48,655 nucleotides of DNA from an uncultured Bacillaceae bacterium (GTDB lineage Bacteria > Bacillota > Bacilli > Bacillales > Cytobacillaceae), in assembly GCA_937995745.1 (NCBI GenBank), contig CALKIU010000051.1, forward strand, positions 1-48,655, given 5' to 3'. Below the pieces are notes generated by a model. It did no database searches. It was not told where the DNA came from and was given only the letters and a program-made list of their open reading frames with translations. The position numbers and the translations under genes are program-made. Shown here piece after piece: positions 42,129 to 48,655 of this stretch (the first letter of the stretch is position 1; each line of letters opens with the position of its first letter).

Positions 42129-44519
42129 TCAGGATTGTGCATGCCGCTGCAAATTGGAAAGCAAGAGGGAAAACACTTTTCCGTCTTTCTTTTCTGCCAA
42201 AACGTTTTTTCCGTTCCATTTCACTTGCAACGACTCGCCGCTGTAACCATGAATGACCAATTCCATTTCCGTCCATTCCGGCCGGAACTGTCCTTCATCA
42301 TTCGTTTCAATCGTTATTTCTTGTCCGCGATATGAAACATGAAATATTCTCCGCAAATAGACCCCGTCTTCATAACAAAATGTCCGCCCATCATCGTCAT
42401 ACAGTTGAAATCGGGTTTCGTGATTGTCTTCATAGTACAAATGAATCACAAGCTTTTTGTCAGGGACCGCCGTCGATACTTTCGCTTCCCCGTGGATGAC
42501 CGCCGACCCTTTTTTAATGAAAACCGGAAGCTTCTCCAACGGGGCGTATATGAGATGATATTGTTTTCCGGCATATTCTTCATCCGTCCAGTAATCGATC
42601 CATCTGCCCTCCGGAAAATACGCCGCCCGGCACTCACATCCGGGCTGCATAATCGGGGCAATCATTACATTTTCGCCAAGCAAAAATTGATCATGGATAT
42701 TATACGTTTTTTCATCGTGCGGATATTCAAGAAACAGTGCCCGCATGACCGGGAAGCCTTTTTTATGCGCTTCCGCAAACAATGTGTACAGATGGGGCAG
42801 CCATTGATAGCGGAGCACAATATATTTCTTGATGATTTTTTCATACTTTTCCCCGAAAGCCCACGGTTCCTGGCGCTTTGATTCAATGGCGGAATGATTG
42901 CGGAAAAACGGCATAAACGCTCCCGCCTGAACCCATCTCACGAGCAATTCCCCGGTGGCATGGTGGGCAAAGCCGCCCACATCGACACCGCAAAAGGGAA
43001 TGCCGGATATTCCCATATTCATTAGCATCGGAAGCGACATTTGCAAGTGTTCCCAAAAACTGCGGTTATCGCCCGTCCAAACGGCGGCATATCTTTGCAC
43101 CCCGGCAAAACCGGCCCGGGTCAACAGAAACGGCCTTTTCCCGTCCAGCAATTTTTTCATGCCTTCGTAAGCGGCCATGCACATGTAAAAACCGTACAGA
43201 TTATGCATCTCCCGGTGTGTTTTTAAATCCCCCTCATCGTTGTGGACAACCTTTTCATCCATTGTCTTGCTTTCATTAAACACAGCCGGTTCATTCATAT
43301 CGTTCCAAATGCCTTCCATTCCCATCCCGCTGTAAAACCGGTGCCTCTCCCCCCACCAATCGCGGACCTCGGCATGTATAAAATCCGGAAATGCGCTTTT
43401 TCCCGGCCACACATCGCCGTAAAAAACCCTTCCATCTATGTAGCGGCAGAAATAATTGTTTAATATCCCTTCTTTAAAAACAGGATATTCCGGATCTTCT
43501 TTCACACCGGGATTGACAATCGGCACAGTCATGATGCCCTGCTTTTTTAAATCGGCGACAAGCTTTTCCGGATTCGGGAACCGCTCCTTGTCAAACGTAA
43601 ACACACGGTATCCGTCCATATAGTGAATGTCCAAATAAACGGCATCAAGGGGAATGTTTTTCTTGCGGAATGCGGCGCAAAGGTTGCGAACCTCTTCTTC
43701 AGATTGATAACTGTAGCGGGACTGATGGTAGCCGAGCGCCCATTTCGGGGGAAGAGGCATCCTGCCCGTTAAAAGCGTATACCCGGAAATGACATCTTTC
43801 GGAAGGGGACCGGCTATAAAATAATAATCCATTTGCCCTCCCGCCGCCCCGAAAGAATAAACGCCGCTGCCGCTTTCAAAATCAAAAAATGACCGATGGC
43901 TGTTATCAAAATAGATGCCGTACGCCGTTCCGTTCCTGACCGCCATGAAAAACGGCACCGACAAATATAACGGATCCGTTTCGGGATTGTGGGGAGCATA
44001 GACATCCGTATTCCACATGACATACTTGCCGTCTTTTTTATTTAAAAATCCTGTTTTTTCCCCCAGTCCGTAAACATGGTCGACATCAGCCATTTCCTTA
44101 AAACAGATGATTTCCTTTGCTTTGTTGTATCCGATTCCTTTCGCGCCTTCTTTCAGTAAGATTTTCCCCTCTCTATCCCCAATGATCACCCGGCACGGGT
44201 TCTTGTGAATCTCCACGGTAAGCTTTTTTGTGCCAAGAAAAACTTTCTCTTCTGTTTCCTGTACGGAAAAATGCACCCGACCGGGGCGGGCTGTGACGGC
44301 AGGGGTTGTCTCTTCAGCTGCCGTGCCGCCGGGCTTGTATAAAAAACGGATGATTCCTTCCCGGTAAACGAGAATTTTCATCTCACCGCTCTCTGTTTCC
44401 ATGAATAATCCGTTCTGTATCCGGACGGTTTTTAAAATATTTCCTATATCAAAAAAGTCCACCGCCTCTTTTTGCGGATGGTTATCTGGATGAATTGCAA
44501 AACTTGTGTCACCCGGCAT
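42129..44519 (-). CDS. GH31 family alpha-glucosidase
   Basis: Glycoside hydrolase of family 31, 796 residues, no signal peptide, so likely intracellular and acting on imported oligosaccharides. The N-terminal beta domain (about 1-220) is followed by the TIM barrel with GYHQSRYSYQSEEEV, the WNDMNEP motif (catalytic nucleophile Asp) near residue 410, and RAGFAGVQRYAAVWTGDN with the acid/base Asp near 498, then FCGVDVGGFAHH. C-terminal beta domains (about 660 on) end it. I use the ATG at 44519 (MPGDTSF) with AGGAGGG upstream; the frame to 44609 has no fit. Exact linkage (alpha-glucosidase, isomaltase or xylosidase) is not decidable. Confidence 0.9.
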   Translation of the reverse strand: MPGDTSFAIHPDNHPQKEAVDFFDIGNILKTVRIQNGLFMETESGEMKILVYREGIIRFLYKPGGTAAEETTPAVTARPGRVHFSVQETEEKVFLGTKKLTVEIHKNPCRVIIGDREGKILLKEGAKGIGYNKAKEIICFKEMADVDHVYGLGEKTGFLNKKDGKYVMWNTDVYAPHNPETDPLYLSVPFFMAVRNGTAYGIYFDNSHRSFFDFESGSGVYSFGAAGGQMDYYFIAGPLPKDVISGYTLLTGRMPLPPKWALGYHQSRYSYQSEEEVRNLCAAFRKKNIPLDAVYLDIHYMDGYRVFTFDKERFPNPEKLVADLKKQGIMTVPIVNPGVKEDPEYPVFKEGILNNYFCRYIDGRVFYGDVWPGKSAFPDFIHAEVRDWWGERHRFYSGMGMEGIWNDMNEPAVFNESKTMDEKVVHNDEGDLKTHREMHNLYGFYMCMAAYEGMKKLLDGKRPFLLTRAGFAGVQRYAAVWTGDNRSFWEHLQMSLPMLMNMGISGIPFCGVDVGGFAHHATGELLVRWVQAGAFMPFFRNHSAIESKRQEPWAFGEKYEKIIKKYIVLRYQWLPHLYTLFAEAHKKGFPVMRALFLEYPHDEKTYNIHDQFLLGENVMIAPIMQPGCECRAAYFPEGRWIDYWTDEEYAGKQYHLIYAPLEKLPVFIKKGSAVIHGEAKVSTAVPDKKLVIHLYYEDNHETRFQLYDDDGRTFCYEDGVYLRRIFHVSYRGQEITIETNDEGQFRPEWTEMELVIHGYSGESLQVKWNGKNVLAEKKDGKVFSLLLSNLQRHAQS

Positions 44520-44968
44520 CCGAATCCCTCCTAACAATGCGATCGCTATAATGTTTCCGGAATGATTCAACAACCGAGTCATACAATTGGCGCTCGGGCA
44601 ATGTGTCAACAGAACACATTCCGGAATATTCTTTTAATAATAGTGATTTCTTAAATGATTCTTTTCATTCATTGCCGATTATTCATTTTTATAATTTCAA
44701 AAATATTTCACAAACTTTTCACAATTAATTGTGACTTATTTCAACGCAGTATTTATTGTTTTATGTTATGTTATGATACAAAATTGGTTAATAGTCCTAA
44801 GTAAGTTTCTGTCATACTAATCTGTTTGTCCCAAAAAGAAGTTGGCAAGAATGGTCTTTGCTTTTTCAAGCAACACTTAACATAGAGAAATGGGCAAGAG
44901 AAGCAGACACCACAGACAATGAAATCAGCTTCGAGACAACTAAAAGTTTCTCTTAATGGAGGTTTACA
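44520..44968. other. Divergent intergenic region GH31 / yisN
   Basis: 449 bases, AT-rich in the centre. On minus: a perfect TTGACA (44605-44610) inside a palindrome, and a second candidate promoter TTGTTG-17-TATAGC nearer the GH31 gene. On plus: TATGAT near 44772 may start a leader of about 190 bases before yisN, with a small TTGCTT/AAGCAA hairpin (44858-44873). No gene seen. Confidence 0.4.
44601..44621. promoter_or_regulatory. Palindrome over the GH31 promoter
   Basis: AATGTGT-CAACAGA-ACACATT, perfect 7-bp arms with a 7-base centre. It overlaps the TTGACA -35 candidate for the GH31 gene, so it may be a repressor operator. The regulator is unknown. Confidence 0.45.
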
Positions 44969-45529
44969 ATGAAACGACAGCAGCGCACGAAACTTATTGA
45001 ATATCAGTCACGGGCTTATACGAACGGCACTGTTGAATATATCAATAACCAATGGGTCTTTTTTGATGATGAAACGGATGAAGCATCATCGTTGGAAGAT
45101 TTTCTGAACCGGGAAGTGGAAGTGTTCCGCCATTCCCACTGGAAAAGGGGGATTTTATTCGAACCGGGAAAATTGAAATCAAGGGATGAAATCATTTTCC
45201 TCAATCACAATGATAATGTCCGTATTCGCAAAAAACTCCCCTATTCGTTGGAACAATTTTTGGACACCATTTCTGATGACGCGTTTTATCAATTTGTCAC
45301 TCATCTCAACTCTTTGCAATTCTCGATTTATGATTGCATTTATTGTTACAATCATTTAAATTTCCTGGAGGGGGCAAAAAGAAAAGAAGGCGTCAATTTT
45401 CTTATCTTTGACAATCAAGAAATGATTTGCAACGTTCAGCATCATTTTGGCTATTATGAAAGAGAACGGGATCGCTTCGAATTTACCATAAACAACGGGA
45501 AAAGAACGATTATAGAAAAAATTTCATAA
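44969..45529 (+). CDS. yisN: DUF2777 family protein, YisN-like
   Basis: 186-residue cytoplasmic protein, rich in Asn, Phe and charged residues; no membrane span. The opening KRQQRTKLIEYQSRAYTNGT, the NQWVFFDDETDEASSLEDFL middle and a Cys pair in SIYDCIYCYNHLNFLEG fit the DUF2777 family, and the position beside yisL and yisK matches yisN of B. subtilis. GGAGG precedes the ATG. Function is unknown. Confidence 0.75.
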   Translation: MKRQQRTKLIEYQSRAYTNGTVEYINNQWVFFDDETDEASSLEDFLNREVEVFRHSHWKRGILFEPGKLKSRDEIIFLNHNDNVRIRKKLPYSLEQFLDTISDDAFYQFVTHLNSLQFSIYDCIYCYNHLNFLEGAKRKEGVNFLIFDNQEMICNVQHHFGYYERERDRFEFTINNGKRTIIEKIS

Positions 45530-45768
45530 TCCCCGCTGCCCGCATTCTGCTTGAATCACGAAAAGTTTTAATATACTGGTTCTGCTTTTCTATCGTGAAC
45601 AGGAAAATCTCGGCCGGCATTTCCTCAACGAAACAATGAGCACGGCCGCTACATAGAATGTCCTTTATTCCGTTCCAATAGCCAAGAATACACAGTTTTA
45701 CCGTTAGTCTCTATTGCCGCACCCTTACCGTGAAAAGAAGCGGCGCACCATAACAGCTCCCGCTATGC

Positions 45769-45795
45769 AAAAAGCTGCCAAAATGGCAGCTTTTT
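45769..45795. terminator. Terminator of yisL
   Basis: AAAAAGCTGCCA pairs with TGGCAGCTTTTT (45769-45780 with 45784-45795). It lies 5 bases beyond the yisL stop and can act both ways. Confidence 0.93.
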
Positions 45796-45799
45796 CTGT

Positions 45800-46150
45800 T
45801 CATAAAGGCAGTTTTATTCCAAGATACAGAGTATAAACAAACAATAACGCCAATAATATCCAATAAGCAGGAGTGTTTTTTCCTTTCCGATCTCTCGCCG
45901 ACACCATTTCGATCAAAGAGATGACGAAAAGTCCGGAAACGGTCTTCAAAATGTAGACCGGCTGGAATTCAGCGAGAAAGCTGAGCAGTTTGACGCCTGT
46001 GGCAATGATAAACAAGTAGAAAATCCTGAGAACAATAAAAATGATTTTTTCCGCCCGAACCATTCCAGCTCTGCGAAATACCAGTGCCGAACCGAAGAGA
46101 ACAAGCGCCGTAAACCACGCAGTCACATGCATATGAACAGTCGCAGTCAA
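45800..46150 (-). CDS. yisL: UPF0344 membrane protein YisL
   Basis: Small integral membrane protein of the UPF0344 (DUF1516) family, about 116 residues with four hydrophobic spans. It opens with the family motif VHMHVTAWFTALVLF; later LKTVSGLFVISLIEMV and a final LLFVYTLYLGIKLPL are typical. I use the TTG at 46150, with GAGGGGG 8 bases upstream; the frame to 46216 would add 22 residues not found in the family, and an ATG six codons further in is a second choice. Position beside yisK is as in B. subtilis. Confidence 0.85.
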   Translation of the reverse strand: MTATVHMHVTAWFTALVLFGSALVFRRAGMVRAEKIIFIVLRIFYLFIIATGVKLLSFLAEFQPVYILKTVSGLFVISLIEMVSARDRKGKNTPAYWILLALLFVYTLYLGIKLPL

Positions 46151-46250
46151 TACTAAGACCCCCTCTGCATTTATCCGACTGTTAGTATCATGTTTACCAT
46201 TTCTTTCTAAAATCATGACCTTGTTTCATTGCAGAAAGGGGTCTTTCGTT

Positions 46251-47159
46251 TTAATTGCCAATTCTATTGACCAGTGTTCCAATTTTTTCTACCTTTATTT
46301 CCATCACATCCCCCGGTTTCAAAAATTGCGGAGGATTCATTCCTTTCCCCACTCCAGCCGGGGTGCCGGTGGCAATGATATCCCCGGGCTCAAGCGTCAT
46401 TCCTTGCGACAACTGAGAAATGATCCTTTCCACGGGAAAAATAAAATTCTTTGTATTGGACAGTTGGCGGATTTCCCCGTTAATGCGGGTTTCAATTTGC
46501 AAACAGTTCGGATTTCCAACAGCGGAGGCATGAACAATCCACGGTCCCATCGGACAGCTTGTATCGAGGCTTTTTCCGAGAAAATATTGCTTATGCCGCT
46601 CCTGCAAATCCCTTGCCGTTACATCATTAATAATCGTATAACCGAACACGTAGTTCAAGGCATCTTCCGGTGGAATCCTTTTCCCCCTTTTTCCAATGAC
46701 TACCGCCAACTCCCCTTCATAATCCAATTGCTCCGTCAAATGGCGGTGGGGATTTACTTCCCGGTATGGTCCGACCACGGTGGTCGGCGCTTTTGTAAAG
46801 ATAATCAAATGTTCGGGGATGTCCTCTTTGCTGCCCATTTCGAGCGCATGAGCCGCATAGTTCTTCCCGACGCAAAAAATATTTTTTGCCGGCCTCGGGA
46901 TCGGCGCGGAGAGTTCCACCTCCTCCAACGGAAACAAAAATTCCTTTTTTTCAGGGTGAGCGAGAGCCGCATTTTTCAATTCACGAACGGCTGATAAAAA
47001 GCTTTCCCCCAATTCAATGCACGCCAACATATTTCCCGGAAGCGCAGATCGTCCGAGACAAATTTGTTCCGCTTTATTCAAATCGATGACGGCGGTATCA
47101 TTCTCAATGACCAAACCGATAAATACCCGGTTGTTTCTAATGCAAGTGGCAAATTTCAT
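46251..47159 (-). CDS. yisK: Fumarylacetoacetate-hydrolase family protein YisK
   Basis: 302-residue FAH-superfamily enzyme. Visible are the KNIFCVGKNYAAHALEMG strand, the metal ligands in DYEGELAVVIG (Glu-x-Glu), VTARDLQERHKQYFLGKSLDT with Asp and Lys of the active site, and IATGTPAGVGKG near the end. B. subtilis YisK is an oxaloacetate decarboxylase that affects cell shape through Mbl; the same role is likely but not shown by sequence alone. GGAAGGTGATGAC precedes the ATG. It is on minus, upstream of yisL, and could be co-transcribed with it. Confidence 0.9.
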   Translation of the reverse strand: MKFATCIRNNRVFIGLVIENDTAVIDLNKAEQICLGRSALPGNMLACIELGESFLSAVRELKNAALAHPEKKEFLFPLEEVELSAPIPRPAKNIFCVGKNYAAHALEMGSKEDIPEHLIIFTKAPTTVVGPYREVNPHRHLTEQLDYEGELAVVIGKRGKRIPPEDALNYVFGYTIINDVTARDLQERHKQYFLGKSLDTSCPMGPWIVHASAVGNPNCLQIETRINGEIRQLSNTKNFIFPVERIISQLSQGMTLEPGDIIATGTPAGVGKGMNPPQFLKPGDVMEIKVEKIGTLVNRIGN

Positions 47160-47244
47160 GTCATCACCTTCCTGAAAATGTGCTTATTTCCAATTATAGT
47201 GCAACCGCCTGATTTTTGGGTGTCAAGAAAAGTATCAAGCAGTT

Positions 47245-48423
47245 TCAACGTTTCATCGGCTGTTTTTTCATGTATGTCGCCGTCCGCCACAGCCATTCGA
47301 GCGGACCGTACCGGAACCGGTTCATCCACAGGCGGCTGAACACCATTTGCAGCCCGAAGAGGACAAATGCGATGACCGTGCCCGCCGTGACAGACACCTT
47401 TCCATACAGTCCCAAGCCGTAAGAATAAAAAATAAGCGTGCAAATGACTGACTGCATGATGTAATTTGTTAATGACATCCGTCCAACTGGGGAAAACGCC
47501 AACAAACCTTTGCCGACATTTCCCGCGAAAAGAAGGGCGATTCCCAATCCGTAAGCAATCGCCAGCAAAGGCCCGCCCATGGCATAGGCGACAAATTGTG
47601 AAGCCAGATTAAAATCGACCACATGCGGAACGAGTTTCAAAGAAAGCCCCGCCGCAAAAAAGACGGCAAAAGCGGCGGCAAAAGGCCTTTTTAATTCTTC
47701 GATTCTTTCCATCCACCTGTATTTGGCCGCTCCTCCGCCCAGCAAAAAATAGGGCAATATCATAAAAAGGTATCCTGTTGCGTTCCAAATATTGTTCACC
47801 ATGGACCAATCACTGAATCTTTGCGCGCTGATTTCCGCAAAACTTCCCGCCTGGTATGCTTGAACGGTTTGTTCCGCAGCGTGCTGATCGTACAGCTCCC
47901 TCATCCATTCTTCTTCAGGAGCAAAGGAGACGGCGGCAAACATGAGCACAGAAAAAAGGACGGCAGAAATCGATGCCAGCAACGCTCCTGTCAGTATCAT
48001 CCCTTTGCCGGACATCCGCAAGAATAACAAAAAAATAAAGCCCATCACGGCATATGCGATTAAAATGTCCCCGTGCCAAATTAGGAATGCGTGAATCATA
48101 CCAAAAAGGAGGAGAACTGTTAATCTCCGTAAGGCCACCGTCCGGAAATTCAGCCCTCTGGCCGTCGTTTTTTCCATCAGAAGAACAAGGCCATAACCGA
48201 ACAACAAAGAAAAAAGCGGATAAAAACTTCCCTCGGCCAAAACATGAATGACTCGATATAAGGCCTGATCTGCCGGCGTATCCCACCAAGAGAACGGATC
48301 AAAACTGATGTAAAGATACGGCGAATGAAAAGACAGCATATTGACAAGAAGTATCCCGAAGACGGCAAATCCCCTGATAACGTCGAGGACGGCAATCCTT
48401 TTTTCCAAACCACCGCTATCCAT
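47245..48423 (-). CDS. DUF418 family membrane protein
   Basis: 392-residue integral membrane protein with about ten hydrophobic segments. It opens with KRIAVLDVIRGFAVFGILLVN, the RG(F/I)A motif of the DUF418 and heparan-glucosaminide acetyltransferase-like group, followed by FYPLFSLLFGYG. The C-terminal DUF418 block contains SPVGRMSLTNYIMQSVICTLIFY and GPLEWLWRTATY. AGGAGTGGGCTA precedes the ATG. Such proteins are thought to be transporters or acyltransferases, with no substrate known. It lies 85 bases upstream of yisK. Confidence 0.88.
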   Translation of the reverse strand: MDSGGLEKRIAVLDVIRGFAVFGILLVNMLSFHSPYLYISFDPFSWWDTPADQALYRVIHVLAEGSFYPLFSLLFGYGLVLLMEKTTARGLNFRTVALRRLTVLLLFGMIHAFLIWHGDILIAYAVMGFIFLLFLRMSGKGMILTGALLASISAVLFSVLMFAAVSFAPEEEWMRELYDQHAAEQTVQAYQAGSFAEISAQRFSDWSMVNNIWNATGYLFMILPYFLLGGGAAKYRWMERIEELKRPFAAAFAVFFAAGLSLKLVPHVVDFNLASQFVAYAMGGPLLAIAYGLGIALLFAGNVGKGLLAFSPVGRMSLTNYIMQSVICTLIFYSYGLGLYGKVSVTAGTVIAFVLFGLQMVFSRLWMNRFRYGPLEWLWRTATYMKKQPMKR

Positions 48424-48655
48424 TAGCCCACTCCTATCATTCCCTGTTTTTGCAATCGTAAAGGACGTTTTTGCGCAAAATCACAAGCAACCCCGCATGC
48501 CTTTGGACGTTGAGAAAATGGCCGGATTGAAGCAGCCGCGGAAATAAGCATATTATTTCAGAACGGCAAATATAATGATTTTCCGACTTCCCATATTATA
48601 TAAAAAATAATTACAGTTCTGCACTTTTTTTAAAATTTCTCCAAAAAAAGAAACG

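Noticed and set aside
1..48655. Mobile elements, prophage, CRISPR or defence system
   Set aside because: No transposase, integrase, repeat-spacer array or defence protein was seen. The gene order is largely core genome.
48424..48655. Partial gene at the right edge
   Set aside because: The remaining 230 bases show no frame with a ribosome site or known motif.

Overview
The window looks like the chromosome of a member of the Bacillaceae (low-to-moderate GC Gram-positive). Shine-Dalgarno sites are strong AGGAG types, TTG and GTG starts are frequent, and the gene order follows a Bacillus subtilis-like backbone read in reverse: opp operon, trpS, yjbA, yjaZ, fabF-fabH, yjaV/yjaU-like genes, yjzD, clpB, yjzC, argF-carB-carA-argD-argB-argJ-argC, then yitW, yitV, yitU, a DegV gene, yitL, yitK, and finally yisN, yisL, yisK. 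The species cannot be named from this sequence alone. I see no rRNA, tRNA, CRISPR array, phage or insertion sequence.

Layout. 63-7338: a secreted DUF4015 putative glycoside hydrolase and a complete oppABCDF oligopeptide importer, both on minus. 7776-13312: trpS, yjbA, a YjaZ-like zinc protease whose expected start is frameshifted, and the fabH-fabF pair with a FapR-type operator. 13574-19696: small and poorly known genes plus clpB, which sits behind a sigma-A promoter and a consensus CtsR operator. 19852-28730: an arginine operon transcribed argC to argF. Its carA lacks the whole glutaminase domain. 29068-34898: an anaerobiosis block (ywiC, mobB, moeA, ric/scdA, moaA, fnr) lying between argC and yitW, where the B. 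subtilis-type backbone as I recall it has none of these genes. 35027-48423: yitW/yitV/yitU, small conserved genes, a DegV protein, yitL, yitK, a GH31 glucosidase, yisN, yisL, yisK and a DUF418 membrane protein.

How the genes work together. ArgJ, ArgB, ArgC and ArgD make ornithine, CarA/CarB supply carbamoyl phosphate, and ArgF joins the two to citrulline. The missing glutaminase domain suggests that CarB here uses free ammonia or borrows another glutaminase subunit. In the anaerobiosis block, MoaA, MobB and MoeA belong to the molybdenum-cofactor pathway, Ric repairs iron-sulfur centres after nitrosative stress, and Fnr senses oxygen. Two Fnr-type palindromes, upstream of ywiC and ric, are each centred 41.5 bases before the start site inferred from the -10 box, the position expected for activation by Fnr.

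Most of the window is ordinary core genome. I found no convincing new multi-gene system. The items most worth a second look are the truncated carA, the Fnr-controlled block, the yjaZ start frameshift, three tandem stem-loops upstream of the yjaV-like gene, and palindromes at the opp and GH31 loci.
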